A stretch of 64,000 nt of DNA from Neoroseomonas eburnea (GCF_018129005.1 NZ_JAAEDL010000019.1:1-64000), one strand, 5' to 3'; numbered from the stretch's first letter, positions 55,481 through 64,000 are shown. A program made the numbers and translations. Notes: generated by a model from the letters alone, not told the origin.

Positions 55481-55963
55481 TCAGCGATCCAGGATCATGG
55501 CGGCGTAGGTGGCTTCCGCCACCACCTTGCCGTCCACCTTTGCCTCGGCGGAGAACTTCCAGATGTTCCCGCGCTGGCGTTCCTTCTTCACGTGCACGCG
55601 CATCTGGTCGCCGGGCACGACGGGCTTGCGGAACTTCGCGTTGTCCACCGTCATGAAGTAGACGAGCTTGCCCGCCCATTCGGGACCGAGCGTCTCCACC
55701 ACCAGCACGGCGGCGGTCTGCGCCATGCACTCGATGATCAGCACGCCGGGCATCACCGGCATGGTGGGGAAATGGCCCTGGAAGAAGTTCTCGTTGATGG
55801 TGACGTTCTTGATGCCGATGCAGGAGTCGTTCTTCACGAGCTCCACCACGCGGTCCACCAGCAGGAAGGGGTAGCGGTGGGGAATGGCGTGCATGATCTG
55901 CGCGATGTCGAAGGTACTCACCTCGCGCGGTGCATTCGTGGCCGTGTCGTGTTCGCTGCTCAT
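55481..55963 (-). CDS. fabZ: 3-hydroxyacyl-[acyl-carrier-protein] dehydratase FabZ
   Basis: The 160-residue hot-dog-fold protein has the catalytic histidine in HAIPHRYPFLLVDRV and the catalytic glutamate in FPTMPVMPGVLIIECMAQ (FQGHFP motif before it). It dehydrates 3-hydroxyacyl-ACP in fatty acid elongation, competing with LpxA/LpxD for the same substrate. It lies between lpxD and lpxA, the standard arrangement. Confidence 0.95.
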   Translation of the reverse strand: MSSEHDTATNAPREVSTFDIAQIMHAIPHRYPFLLVDRVVELVKNDSCIGIKNVTINENFFQGHFPTMPVMPGVLIIECMAQTAAVLVVETLGPEWAGKLVYFMTVDNAKFRKPVVPGDQMRVHVKKERQRGNIWKFSAEAKVDGKVVAEATYAAMILDR

Positions 55964-55980
55964 GACGTCCCGCCCGTCTC

Positions 55981-57003
55981 TCAGTTCCTCTTAGGCACGG
56001 CGAGCTGCCGCAGCCGCGTGATAGCGCGCATGAATTCCCTGGCCGGCCAGGCCGGGCTGCCGACCACGTCGGTGCCGGCCGGCACGTTGGCCATGACGCC
56101 GGCCTGGGCCCCCACCCGCACCCCGTCGCCGAGCGTCACGTGGCCGGCGATGCCCGCCTGCCCCGCAACGACGACGAAGTTGCCGAGTTCCACGGAGCCG
56201 GCGATGCCGACCTGCGCCACGATCACGCAGCCACGGCCCATTTTCACGTTGTGGCCGACCTGCACCAGGTTGTCGAGCCGCGTGCCCGCGCCGAGCACGG
56301 TATCGCCCGCCGCCCCGCGGTCGACGGTGGAATTGGCGCCGATCTCGACGCCATCGCCCAGGATGACGCGACCGAGCTGCGGCACGGTCACGTGCTCCCC
56401 GGCCTTCGTGGTGACGAAGCCGAAGCCCTCATTGCCGACCCGCACGCCTTCGTTCAGCACCACGGAAGCACCGGCCAGGCAGTGCAGCATCGAGGCATGC
56501 GCCCGCAGGATCGACCCGGCACCCAGCACGCAGCCGGGCCCGACGACCGCATGCGGCCCGAGGATGCAGCCAGGCCCGATCTCCGCCCCGGCACCGACCA
56601 CGGCGAAGGGGCCGATTTCGCACCCCTCCCCGACCGTCGCGTCGGCGGCGATCGCCGCCGTGGGATGGATGCCCGGGACCGGCGCCGGCCGCGGATGGAA
56701 CAGCGCCGCGACGCGCGCGAAGGCAAGCTGCGGCGCCTCGCAGACCAGCGCGACGCAGCCTTCGGGCACCTCCGCCTCGACATCCGGCGAAACCAGCACG
56801 GCGCCGGCGCGCGTCGTCTTCAGCGCGGCGGCGTGACGGCGTCCTTCGAGATAGGCGACCTCATCCGGCCCGGCATCCGCGAGCGGCGCGACATCGGTGA
56901 AAAGCCTTGTGCCATCGCCGCCGAAGCGGGCCCCGGCGGCAGCCGCGATGGCCGCCAGGCCGAGGGCCCCGCGGGCCGGGAAAAAGCGCGGATCCGCCCC
57001 CAC
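55981..57003 (-). CDS. lpxD: UDP-3-O-(3-hydroxyacyl)glucosamine N-acyltransferase
   Basis: The 340-residue protein has an N-terminal uridine-binding domain (about 1-100) and a long hexapeptide beta-helix (VHPTAAIAAD-like IHPTAAIAADATVGEGCEIG onwards), with the catalytic-histidine region LVQVGHNVKMGRGC. It adds the second hydroxyacyl chain of lipid A. It starts with GTG at 57003, 3 bases after the skp stop, and is followed by fabZ. Confidence 0.95.
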   Translation of the reverse strand: MGADPRFFPARGALGLAAIAAAAGARFGGDGTRLFTDVAPLADAGPDEVAYLEGRRHAAALKTTRAGAVLVSPDVEAEVPEGCVALVCEAPQLAFARVAALFHPRPAPVPGIHPTAAIAADATVGEGCEIGPFAVVGAGAEIGPGCILGPHAVVGPGCVLGAGSILRAHASMLHCLAGASVVLNEGVRVGNEGFGFVTTKAGEHVTVPQLGRVILGDGVEIGANSTVDRGAAGDTVLGAGTRLDNLVQVGHNVKMGRGCVIVAQVGIAGSVELGNFVVVAGQAGIAGHVTLGDGVRVGAQAGVMANVPAGTDVVGSPAWPAREFMRAITRLRQLAVPKRN

Positions 57004-57006
57004 GGC

Positions 57007-57792
57007 TCAGTTCCGCCGCTGCTGGCCCTGCGGCTGCGCGGCGCCCTGCCGCGGCGGCTGGGCGGGGCGCTGCTGTGCCGGTTGCTGCGCGGCCGGCGCC
57101 GCGCCGGCCGTCTCGGCCGGCAGGTTGACGCTCGGGATCATGCGGTTGAGCTGCGCCGCCACCTCCTCCGTCAGGTCGAAGGGGGGCTCGTTGAAGATCA
57201 CCAGCGGGCGCGGCAGCACGATGTTCACGCTGCGGCTGCTCGCCACCTGGCGGATGACGACGCCGAGCGCCTGCTCGATCTCGCGCAGCGCGGTCTGCGC
57301 GAGCTGCTCGATGTCGCGGGCGCGCTCGCGCAGCACGCGCTGGCTGTCTGTGATGCGGTCCTGGAGTTCACGCTCGCGCGTCCGAAGCTGCTCGGGCGTC
57401 AGCGTGGCGCGATCGGTCGCGAGGCGCTGCTGCTCGTCGCGCCAGCGCTGCTGCTCCTGCTGCAGGTCCTCGTTCAGCCGGCCGCGGCGCTGCTCGATCG
57501 CTTCGCGCACCTGGGTGAAGGCGGTCGAGACGCGCTGGATCTCCGGCACATCGACGATGCCGATCACGGGGGCCGGCGGCGGCTGGCCCGGCGCCAGCGG
57601 AGGCGGAGCCTGTGCCGGGCGTTGTCCCGGCGCCTGTCCGGGCCGCGCCGGCGCCTGGGCCGGCCGCTGCGCCTGTCCCTGCGCCTGGCCGCCCTGGCCC
57701 TGCTGGCCGGGGACGAACCACTGCCCCTGCTGTGCTGCCGCAGGAAAGGCGACGAGGGCCACCGCGAGGGCGGCCGGAGCAAAACGGATCAT
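57007..57792 (-). CDS. skp: OmpH/Skp-family periplasmic chaperone with Pro/Gln-rich insertion
   Basis: The 261-residue protein has a signal peptide (MIRFAPAALAVALVAFPAAAQQ). Next comes an unusual Pro/Gln/Gly/Ala-rich stretch (about 22-78), then the Skp core with its coiled tentacle (IGIVDVPEIQRVSTAFTQVREAI, QQEQQRWRDEQQRLATDRATL), and a Gln/Pro-rich tail (about 225-261). Skp holds unfolded outer-membrane proteins on their way to BamA. I chose the ATG at 57792, with AGGAAG 9 bases before it, over a TTG at 57801. Both low-complexity ends are extra compared with enterobacterial Skp. Confidence 0.88.
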   Translation of the reverse strand: MIRFAPAALAVALVAFPAAAQQGQWFVPGQQGQGGQAQGQAQRPAQAPARPGQAPGQRPAQAPPPLAPGQPPPAPVIGIVDVPEIQRVSTAFTQVREAIEQRRGRLNEDLQQEQQRWRDEQQRLATDRATLTPEQLRTRERELQDRITDSQRVLRERARDIEQLAQTALREIEQALGVVIRQVASSRSVNIVLPRPLVIFNEPPFDLTEEVAAQLNRMIPSVNLPAETAGAAPAAQQPAQQRPAQPPRQGAAQPQGQQRRN

Positions 57793-57810
57793 GTCAGGCA
57801 ACTTCCTGGA

Positions 57811-60123
57811 TCAGAAACGGGTGCCGAAGCCAAGGCGGAAGACCTGCGTCTCGTCGTAGGACTTCTTCACCAGCGCCTGGGCGAGGTCGATGTTGATCAG
57901 CCCGATCGGGCTGCGCCACGAGATGCCGACGCCGGCGCCGACACGCGGCGAGGAATCGTCGCGCACGCAGTCCGGTACTGTCGTGGGACAGCCGGAATTG
58001 TTCACGCTCGACGGAAGGCCTGAGAGCGAGCCCACGTCGACGAAGGCACGCCCGATGAAGCCGAGTTCGCTCGGCACCGGCAGCGGGAAGCGGAATTCCG
58101 CCGAGCTCGTCCACATCACCTGCCCGCCGAGGCTGTCATTGGTCGAGATGTCGCGCGGGCCGGCGCCGCCGAGGGCGAAGCCGCGCAGGTTCTCGCCGCC
58201 GAGGAAGAAGCGGTCGACGATGCGGGTGTCGTTGTCGTTATAGGGCTCGAGGTAGCCGCCGCCGGCCGCCAGCACCAGCACGTAGTCCGGGTCGCCGAGC
58301 ATGCGCTCGAAGGGAATGTAGTACTGCCCGTCGGCGCGCAGGCGCACGTAGTGGACATCGCCGCCGATGCCGGCGAAGTCGGCGCCGACGCGCGCGACAT
58401 AGCCGCGCCGCGGCTCGATGCGGCTGTCGCGGCGATCATAGGTCAGCGTCGTGGACACCTGGCTCAGCAGGGTCCGGCCTTCCTGCTCCCGCACGAAGCG
58501 GGAGGCGTTCTCGTCCACGTCGTAGAGTTCGCGGTCGACCAGCGAGTAGGACCAGGACTGGCGCAGGTGCTCGTTGATCTCGTAGCCCATGCGCAGCGCG
58601 AAGCCGGCGCGGCGTTCGCTGTAGCCCGAGGTATCGGTGAGGTCGCGCTGCACCAGGAACACGTCCGCGCCGGCGGCGAGGTTGCGTTCGAGGAACTGCG
58701 GGTCGGTCACCGAGATGTCCACCTGGCTGCGGTACTGCGCGAGGGTCAGGTTGACGCGCGCATCGACGCCGGTGCCGAGCAGGTTGCGCTCGCGCAGGCC
58801 GATGTCGGCGAGGAAGCCGGCATCGGTCGAGTAGCCGCCGCCGAGGGTGAACTCGCCGGTGGCCCGCTCCGTCACCTGGGTGTTCAGGATCGTCCTGTCG
58901 GGGGCCGAGCCCGGCTGGGTGTTGATCTGCACGTCTGAGAAGAAGCCGAGGCTGCGGATGCGGTCGCGCGACCGCCGCACCTGCTGGACCACCAGCGGGT
59001 CGCCTTCCGCGAGGCGGAACTCCCGGCGGATCACGCGGTCCTGGGTGCGCGTGTTGCCGGTGATCTCGATGCGCTCGACGAAGGCGCGCGGCCCCTCGCT
59101 GATCTCGAAGGTCAGGTCGACGGTGCGCGCGTCCCGGTTCCGCACGACGCGCGGCTCCACACTGGCGAAGGGGAAGCCGCGCGTCCCGAGCAGATCGGTC
59201 AGCTCGTTGTCGGCGCGCTCCACCGCGTCGCCGTCGTACCAGTCGCCGACCGAAACCGGGATCTCGCCGCGCACCGTCGCCGGGTCGAGGCCGCGCAGCG
59301 TGCTGGTCACGTCGATGCTGCCGATGCGGTACCGCGGCCCTTCGTCGATGGTGTAGGTGATGAAGAAGCCGCTGCGGTCGGGGGCGAGTTCCGCCGTCGC
59401 GCCGGTGATCTGCACGTCGGCATAGCCCTGGCGCAGGTAGAAGCGGCGCAGCAGCTCACGGTCGAAGGCGAGGCGGTCCGGGTCGTAGGTGTCGCTGCTC
59501 GACAGCAGCCGGTACCAGGCCTGCTCGCGCGTCGCCACGATCTCCTTCAGCCGTCCGTCCGAATAGCTCTCGTTGCCGACGAAGTTGATGCGCGCGACCA
59601 GCGCGACCTCACCCTCATTGATCTCGAAGACGACATCGACGCGGTTCTGGTCGAGCTCGATGATCTTGGGCTCCACGGTTGCGCCGAAGCGACCGCGGCG
59701 GGCGTAGATCTCGAGGATCCGCTGTCGGTCGGCCTGCGCTGCCGCTGGCGTGAAGACGGCGCGCGGACGAAGCTGCACCTCGCCGCGCAACACGTCGCTG
59801 GTGACGCGGCGGTTGCCTTCGAAGCCAACGCGGTTGACGAGCGGGTTCTCGACCACCCGCACGACCACGCGGTTGCCTTCGGGCCGGACCTCGACATCGC
59901 GGAACAGCCCGGTCGCGAAGAGCGCCCGCAAGCTGCGGTCGAGCCGGTCGGGATCGGCCGGTTCGCCCGGCTGCACCAGCATGTAGGACCGGATGGTATC
60001 GGCCTCGATACGCTGGTTGCCCTGCACCTCGATGGAGGCCACGCGGCCTGGCGCCTGCGCCGAGGACGGGACTGCCAGCACGAGGGCGGCGAGGACGAGC
60101 AGGAGGGTGCGCAGCCTGGACAA
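57811..60123 (-). CDS. bamA: Outer membrane protein assembly factor BamA
   Basis: The 770-residue protein begins with a signal peptide (LRTLLLVLAALVLAVPSSAQA). Five POTRA domains follow (about 25-350, starting VASIEVQGNQRIEADTIRSYM in parts), then the 16-strand beta-barrel ending in VFRLGFGTRF, with the C-terminal phenylalanine signal. The barrel shows the conserved FFLGGENLRGF-type loop. The only start preserving the signal is TTG at 60123. It is downstream of rseP after a 408-base gap and upstream of skp. Confidence 0.95.
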   Translation of the reverse strand: MSRLRTLLLVLAALVLAVPSSAQAPGRVASIEVQGNQRIEADTIRSYMLVQPGEPADPDRLDRSLRALFATGLFRDVEVRPEGNRVVVRVVENPLVNRVGFEGNRRVTSDVLRGEVQLRPRAVFTPAAAQADRQRILEIYARRGRFGATVEPKIIELDQNRVDVVFEINEGEVALVARINFVGNESYSDGRLKEIVATREQAWYRLLSSSDTYDPDRLAFDRELLRRFYLRQGYADVQITGATAELAPDRSGFFITYTIDEGPRYRIGSIDVTSTLRGLDPATVRGEIPVSVGDWYDGDAVERADNELTDLLGTRGFPFASVEPRVVRNRDARTVDLTFEISEGPRAFVERIEITGNTRTQDRVIRREFRLAEGDPLVVQQVRRSRDRIRSLGFFSDVQINTQPGSAPDRTILNTQVTERATGEFTLGGGYSTDAGFLADIGLRERNLLGTGVDARVNLTLAQYRSQVDISVTDPQFLERNLAAGADVFLVQRDLTDTSGYSERRAGFALRMGYEINEHLRQSWSYSLVDRELYDVDENASRFVREQEGRTLLSQVSTTLTYDRRDSRIEPRRGYVARVGADFAGIGGDVHYVRLRADGQYYIPFERMLGDPDYVLVLAAGGGYLEPYNDNDTRIVDRFFLGGENLRGFALGGAGPRDISTNDSLGGQVMWTSSAEFRFPLPVPSELGFIGRAFVDVGSLSGLPSSVNNSGCPTTVPDCVRDDSSPRVGAGVGISWRSPIGLINIDLAQALVKKSYDETQVFRLGFGTRF

Positions 60124-60531
60124 CGAATCGATACCTGATCTTGGGGCTGACGAGGGGGCCGCACACTAACCGAGCCGACCACCCCCCGCCACCCCCGGAG
60201 CGCCCCGCGGCAGCCAGCCACGTCCGGAAGGTCGCCGAGGGAGGGTCGCCGATGACGCCCCCAGACGCCGGGCGGCGCCGATCAGGCCGCGCTGGCGTCA
60301 TGCGGGACACCGGCGGGGCGCCGCCGCCACCCGCACCTCGCGGCCCCGCCCCAAGGCATGCCTTGCGGCGGGTTTTCGTCGATTCCTCATGGGCTTGGCG
60401 CCGGCCGCCCACCCCGCCCGACGGCATGCAGGCAGCACGCATCGGCGGTTGCGCTCGGCCGAACTCGGCGCTGCTCCCCCCGACCGACGGCGACGGGTGA
60501 TTCCCCGCTGGCAAGCCGCGGGCCGCCGCCG
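60124..60531. other. 408-base gap between rseP and bamA
   Basis: Genes on both sides read on the minus strand, so this is the likely site of a promoter for the bamA-skp-lpx operon. The sequence is GC-rich, with no clear -35/-10 pair and no copy of the repeats found elsewhere. The frames that cross it are low-complexity Pro/Arg/Ala strings without coding character. Confidence 0.4.
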
Positions 60532-61632
60532 TCAACCCACGAGCGAGGCCACCCAGCGGACGATGCCGAGCTGCGTCAGGTCGTTCCAGGTCGCCAGCAG
60601 CATCAGCGTCACCAGCAGCGCGAACCCGCCGCGGAACGCATATTCCTGCGCCTGCGCGGTCAGCGGCCGGCCGCGAATCGCCTCCGCCGCATAGAAGACC
60701 AGATGCCCGCCATCCAGGATCGGGATGGGGAACAGGTTGATCAGCGCGAGGTTCACCGACAGCAGCGCGATGAAGGTGATGAGCGAGACCACCCCCATCT
60801 CCGCGACCTCGCCCGACAATTGCGCGATGCGCAGCGGGCCGCCGATTTCCTCCGCGCCGCGGGCGCCGGAGATCATCTGCCACACCCCCTGCAGCGTCTG
60901 GCCAGAGACCGACACCATGTGCCAGGTGCCGGCGACCACCGCGCTCACCGGGTCGAGGCGCTCGCGCTCGATCGCCCCGCCGGTGATGCCGAGCATGCCG
61001 CGCCCGTCATCCGGCCGCACGGCCGGCGTGGCGATGACCTTCACCTCGGCCTCGCCGCGCCGCAGCAGCACCTCGACCGGCTGGTTCGCACGCGACTGGA
61101 TGTGGCGCTGCAACTCCTCGAACCGCGCCACCGGCTCCCCGTCCAGGCCGATGATCCGATCCCCGGGGAGGATGCCCGCCCGCTCCGCGGCGGACCCGGC
61201 CACCACCGTCTGCACCGCCGTCGAGCCCATCGGCCGCCCGTAGGTCGCGAAGACAAGGGCAAACAGCACCGCCGCCAGCAGGAAATTGAAGGCCGGGCCG
61301 GCGAAGACGACGATCGCCCGGTCGCCGACGCTCTTTTCGTGGAAGGCCTCGCCCGGCCGGTAGGTGCCGGGTTCGGGTGCCGCGTCGCCGGCATGCTCCA
61401 TCCCGTGCATCTTCACGTAGCCGCCGAGCGGCATCCAGCCGATGCGCCATTCGCAGCCCCGCCTGTCGTGCCAGGACGCGATCGCGCGGCCGAAGCCGAT
61501 CGAGAAGCGCTCCACATGCACGCCGCGCCAGCGCGCCGCGAGATAGTGGCCGAGTTCATGCACGAAGATGAGCACCCCGAGCACCACCAGGAAGGCGAGG
61601 ATGGTGCGGAAGGGGTCGGGCAGGAGATCCAT
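60532..61632 (-). CDS. rseP: Site-2 intramembrane protease RseP
   Basis: The 366-residue membrane metalloprotease has the zinc site H25-E-L-G-H29 in VHELGHYLAARW and the second metal site in NLFPIPILDGGH (about 299-310). A single PDZ domain is centred near residues 125-200 (AERAGILPGDRIIGLDGEPV). It cuts anti-sigma factors or signal peptides within the membrane. The ATG at 61632 starts MDLLPDPFRTILAF; an in-frame extension into dxr is not real. It is downstream of dxr and upstream of bamA, as in most proteobacteria. Confidence 0.94.
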   Translation of the reverse strand: MDLLPDPFRTILAFLVVLGVLIFVHELGHYLAARWRGVHVERFSIGFGRAIASWHDRRGCEWRIGWMPLGGYVKMHGMEHAGDAAPEPGTYRPGEAFHEKSVGDRAIVVFAGPAFNFLLAAVLFALVFATYGRPMGSTAVQTVVAGSAAERAGILPGDRIIGLDGEPVARFEELQRHIQSRANQPVEVLLRRGEAEVKVIATPAVRPDDGRGMLGITGGAIERERLDPVSAVVAGTWHMVSVSGQTLQGVWQMISGARGAEEIGGPLRIAQLSGEVAEMGVVSLITFIALLSVNLALINLFPIPILDGGHLVFYAAEAIRGRPLTAQAQEYAFRGGFALLVTLMLLATWNDLTQLGIVRWVASLVG

Positions 61633-61663
61633 GGGGGTCCGTTCCAGATGGGGCAGCGCGCCG

Positions 61664-62845
61664 TCAGGCGGCCGCCCGTTCCGCGGCGATCCTCGCCGCC
61701 TCGTCTCGTGCCGCGCCGTCGAGCGCCAGGATGGCCGCGAGATCCTCCGCCGCCGGCGCACCGAGCCGCGCCAGGGTTTCCTCGACGACCGCGGCGATCT
61801 CCAGGAAGCCGAGGCGCCGGTCGAGGAACATCCCGACCGCCGTCTCGTTCGCGGCATTCAATATGGTGGTCGCCCCACCCCCCGCCCGCAAGGCCTCCCG
61901 CGCCAACCGCAGCGCCGGGAAGCGCACCGGGTCGGGGGCGAAGAAGTCGAGCCGCCCGAGGCCGACGAGGTCCAGCCGCGGCACCGAGGCCGCCATGCGC
62001 GCCGGCCAGGCCAGGGCATGGGCGATCGGCGTACGCATGTCCGGCGTGCCGAGCTGCGCCATCACCGACCCGTCCGCGTACTGCACCAGCCCGTGCACGG
62101 TGGACTGGGGGTGGACGAGCACCTCGACGCGCTCCTCCGGCACGGGGAAGAGGCGGACGGCCTCGATCAGTTCCAGCCCCTTGTTCATCATGGTGGCGGA
62201 ATCGATCGAGATCTTTGCCCCCATGGACCAGACGGGGTGCTTCACCGCGGCGTCCGGGGTTACGCCGGCCATGTCGGCCAGCGACATGGTGCGGAAGGGA
62301 CCGCCGGAGGCGGTCAGCACGATCTTCTCGACCGTCGCGTAGGGATCCGCCCCGGCACCGCGGGAGGCGAGGGCCTGGAAGATGGCATTGTGCTCGGAAT
62401 CGACCGGCAGCAGCGTGGCGCCGGCGGCGCGCGCGGTGGCGAGCACGATCTGCCCGGCGCAGACCAGGCTTTCCTTGTTGGCCAGCGCCAGCACCCCGCC
62501 GCGCGCGAGGGCGGCGAGCGTCGCCGGCAGCCCCGCGGCGCCGACGATCGCCGCCATGGTCCAGTCCACCGGCCGCGCCGCGGCCGCGACCACCGCCTCC
62601 GGCCCCGCCGCCGCCTCGACGCCCGATCCGGCCAGGGCGTCCTTCAGGGCGCCGTAGCAGCCGTGATCCGCCACCACCGCCAGCCGCGCGCCGAGCCGCC
62701 GCGCCTGAGCCGCCAGCCCGACCGCGTCACGATTGGCGACCAGCGCCTCGATCCGGTAGGCGCCCGGCGGCGCTTCCGCGATCAGCGCGACGGTGCTGCA
62801 CCCGACCGAACCCGTGCTGCCGAGGATGGTGACGCTGCGGCTCAT
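61664..62845 (-). CDS. dxr: 1-deoxy-D-xylulose 5-phosphate reductoisomerase
   Basis: The 393-residue enzyme makes 2-C-methyl-D-erythritol 4-phosphate, the committed step of isoprenoid synthesis. It shows the NADPH motif ILGSTGSVGCSTVAL, the substrate/metal residues in LLPVDSEHNAIFQAL, LTASGGPFR, HPVWSMGAKISIDSATMMNKGLE in parts, and a C-terminal helical domain. It overlaps cdsA by four bases (ATGA at 62842-62845). The isoprenoid route feeds the undecaprenyl pyrophosphate made by UppS at the window end. Confidence 0.96.
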   Translation of the reverse strand: MSRSVTILGSTGSVGCSTVALIAEAPPGAYRIEALVANRDAVGLAAQARRLGARLAVVADHGCYGALKDALAGSGVEAAAGPEAVVAAAARPVDWTMAAIVGAAGLPATLAALARGGVLALANKESLVCAGQIVLATARAAGATLLPVDSEHNAIFQALASRGAGADPYATVEKIVLTASGGPFRTMSLADMAGVTPDAAVKHPVWSMGAKISIDSATMMNKGLELIEAVRLFPVPEERVEVLVHPQSTVHGLVQYADGSVMAQLGTPDMRTPIAHALAWPARMAASVPRLDLVGLGRLDFFAPDPVRFPALRLAREALRAGGGATTILNAANETAVGMFLDRRLGFLEIAAVVEETLARLGAPAAEDLAAILALDGAARDEAARIAAERAAA

Positions 62846-63780
62846 CGCCAGAGGGGTTGGCCCTGTCCGAGCACAAAGGCAAGCAGGGCCGCGACCGGCG
62901 CCGCCGCGATCACGCCGTCCAGCCGGTCGAGCAGCCCGCCATGGCCGGGGATCAGGCTCGAGGTGTCCTTCACGTCGAAACGGCGCTTGATCCAGGATTC
63001 CAGAAGGTCACCGGCCTGCGCCATGACCCCCAGCATGGCGGCGACCGCCGCCGCGCGGGATGCGCCGCCGGGGGCGAGTGCCGCCGCCACCGCGACGCCG
63101 ACCAGGATCGCCGCCGCGAGTCCGCCCACCGCGCCGGACCAGGTCTTGTTGGGCGAGACGGCCGGTGCGAGCTTCGGCCCGCCGAAGGTACGCCCGGCCA
63201 TATAGGCGCCGATGTCGGACGCCCAGACCACCAGCAACAGGAACAGCACATTGGCCCGCCCGGCCTGGTTGTCGTGCCGCAGCTCGATCAGCGCGATGCC
63301 GGCGATGCCGATGTAGAGCACGCCCGCCGCCAGCCACCCCGCCGGCTGGCCCGGCCGGTCCGGCCCGCGCATGCGCGCCGCCGCCCACCAGGTCAGCCCC
63401 CAGCCGACCAGCAGCGCGGCCAGGCCCGCGCGCACATGCCCGGCCACCGCCAGGACGCCCGAGGCAAGCACGGCCACGGGCACCGCCATGCCGGGCAGCG
63501 CCCGCGTGCTGAGGCCGCAGAGATGCACCCATTCCCAGGTCAGCAGGGCGACCGCGATGGCGATCAGCATCGTCCACGGCTCCGCCCCGAGCCAGACGCA
63601 GGCGAGCGCCGCCGGCCCCAGCACCAGGGCGGAGAGGAAGCGTTTGCGCAGGTCCCGCCAACGCTTGGGCCCGGCGCCCGGCAGGGCGGCCTCGCTCAGG
63701 GCCGCGCCCCGAAGCGGCGCTCGCGGCCGCGGAAATCCGCCACCGCCGCCGCCAGGTGCTCGGCGCCGTAGTCCGGCCAC
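62842..63780 (-). CDS. cdsA: Phosphatidate cytidylyltransferase
   Basis: The membrane protein makes CDP-diacylglycerol from CTP and phosphatidate. It has eight or so hydrophobic segments and the family signature ESWIKRRFDVKDTSSLIPGH followed by GGLLDRLDG. The start is uncertain: the only standard codon that keeps the conserved RKRFLSALVLGPAAL region is a GTG at 63780, which would overlap uppS by about 85 bases. A CTG at 63699 overlapping the uppS stop is the alternative and would give a product near 285 residues. It is coupled to dxr by a four-base overlap. Confidence 0.9.
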   Translation of the reverse strand: MAGLRRRAPGGGGGGFPRPRAPLRGAALSEAALPGAGPKRWRDLRKRFLSALVLGPAALACVWLGAEPWTMLIAIAVALLTWEWVHLCGLSTRALPGMAVPVAVLASGVLAVAGHVRAGLAALLVGWGLTWWAAARMRGPDRPGQPAGWLAAGVLYIGIAGIALIELRHDNQAGRANVLFLLLVVWASDIGAYMAGRTFGGPKLAPAVSPNKTWSGAVGGLAAAILVGVAVAAALAPGGASRAAAVAAMLGVMAQAGDLLESWIKRRFDVKDTSSLIPGHGGLLDRLDGVIAAAPVAALLAFVLGQGQPLWR

Positions 63781-64000
63781 AGCACGTCCTGGAAGACGAA
63801 CTCGGCATAGGCGGCCTGCCAGAGCAGGAAGTTCGACAGCCGCTGCTCGCCGGAGGTGCGGATGATGAGGTCGGGGTCCGGCATGCCCGCCGTGTGCAGC
63901 AGGCCGCCGAAGGTCGCCTCGTCGAGCGCCTCCGGCTTAAGGCGGCCTTCAGCCACCGCCCGCGCCGCGGCGCGCGCGGCCGCCACGATCTCGTCCCGCG
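63696..64000 (-). CDS. uppS: Undecaprenyl pyrophosphate synthase, C-terminal part
   Basis: About 101 C-terminal residues are inside the window and the rest lies beyond the right edge. The conserved end of the family is clear: DPDLIIRTSGEQRLSNFLLWQ, followed by AYAEFVFQDVLWPDY, which carries the pyrophosphate- and magnesium-binding Arg, Ser and Glu residues. The enzyme builds the C55 carrier lipid for peptidoglycan and O-antigen. The final residues GRERRFGARP end at 63696. It heads the uppS-cdsA-dxr-rseP-bamA gene line. Confidence 0.93.
   Translation of the reverse strand, partial: RDEIVAAARAAARAVAEGRLKPEALDEATFGGLLHTAGMPDPDLIIRTSGEQRLSNFLLWQAAYAEFVFQDVLWPDYGAEHLAAAVADFRGRERRFGARP

Noticed and set aside
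60141-60500. A 119-codon plus-strand frame in the gap between bamA and rseP
   Set aside because: It is low-complexity (Pro, Arg, Ala) with no recognisable fold, no good ribosome site and no neighbour reading in that direction.

Overview
This window looks like a chromosomal piece of a high-GC alphaproteobacterium, most likely in the Acetobacteraceae (Roseomonas-like). The evidence is the GC-rich third codon positions, an E1-beta pyruvate dehydrogenase subunit with its own lipoyl domain, a lexA promoter with GAAC-N7-GAAC boxes (the alphaproteobacterial SOS operator), two Bug/TctC-type solute-binding proteins, and typical alphaproteobacterial gene neighbourhoods (eno-ftsB-pdhAB, kdsA-pyrG-secG-tpiA, trpGDC-moaC-moeA, lexA-comEC-gltX, uppS-cdsA-dxr-rseP-bamA-skp-lpxD-fabZ-lpxA-lpxI). 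No rRNA, tRNA, CRISPR array, transposase or phage gene was found.

Layout. 1-7 kb (minus strand): pyruvate dehydrogenase E2 (cut by the window edge), E1-beta and E1-alpha, a secreted DUF4139 protein, the divisome protein FtsB and enolase. 7-12.6 kb (minus): a lipoprotein, a small membrane protein, kdsA, pyrG, secG, tpiA. 13-22 kb (plus): ppiD, trpE, a TPR/glycosyltransferase-9-like gene, trpG-trpD-trpC, moaC, moeA. 22.3-35.7 kb: a nitrate respiration island read on the minus strand (narK1K2 fusion, narG, narH, narJ, narI, a parvulin isomerase, a hemerythrin, a carbonic anhydrase, a glycosyltransferase) with a divergent Crp/Fnr regulator. The island separates moeA from lexA, genes that are neighbours in many alphaproteobacteria. 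35.8-40.5 kb: lexA, comEC, gltX. 40.6-49.9 kb: an accessory catabolic segment (two solute-binding proteins, FkbM methyltransferase, enolase-superfamily dehydratase, amidohydrolase, FAD monooxygenase, beta-decarboxylating dehydrogenase, and two proteins of unknown role) bounded by perfect 138-bp inverted repeats. 50-53.4 kb: ycjX/ycjF and a PadR-DUF2218 pair. 53.4-64 kb (minus): envelope biogenesis, running from uppS to lpxI and gloA.

How the genes work together. The backbone couples central carbon metabolism (Eno, TpiA, PDH), tryptophan and molybdenum-cofactor synthesis, and lipid A/outer-membrane assembly. MoaC and MoeA make the cofactor that NarG needs. The regulator next to narK has an FNR-type recognition helix but no cysteine, and the narK-regulator gap holds one FNR-like box per divergent promoter.

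The least explained material is between genes. A 144-200 bp structured repeat occurs four times with compensatory base changes in its terminal hairpins. A 138-bp bidirectional-terminator-like repeat occurs twice, identical and inverted. Several double-hairpin modules also occur. These repeats sit at gene 3' ends, often supply the stop codon, and lie where accessory genes interrupt the conserved gene order.
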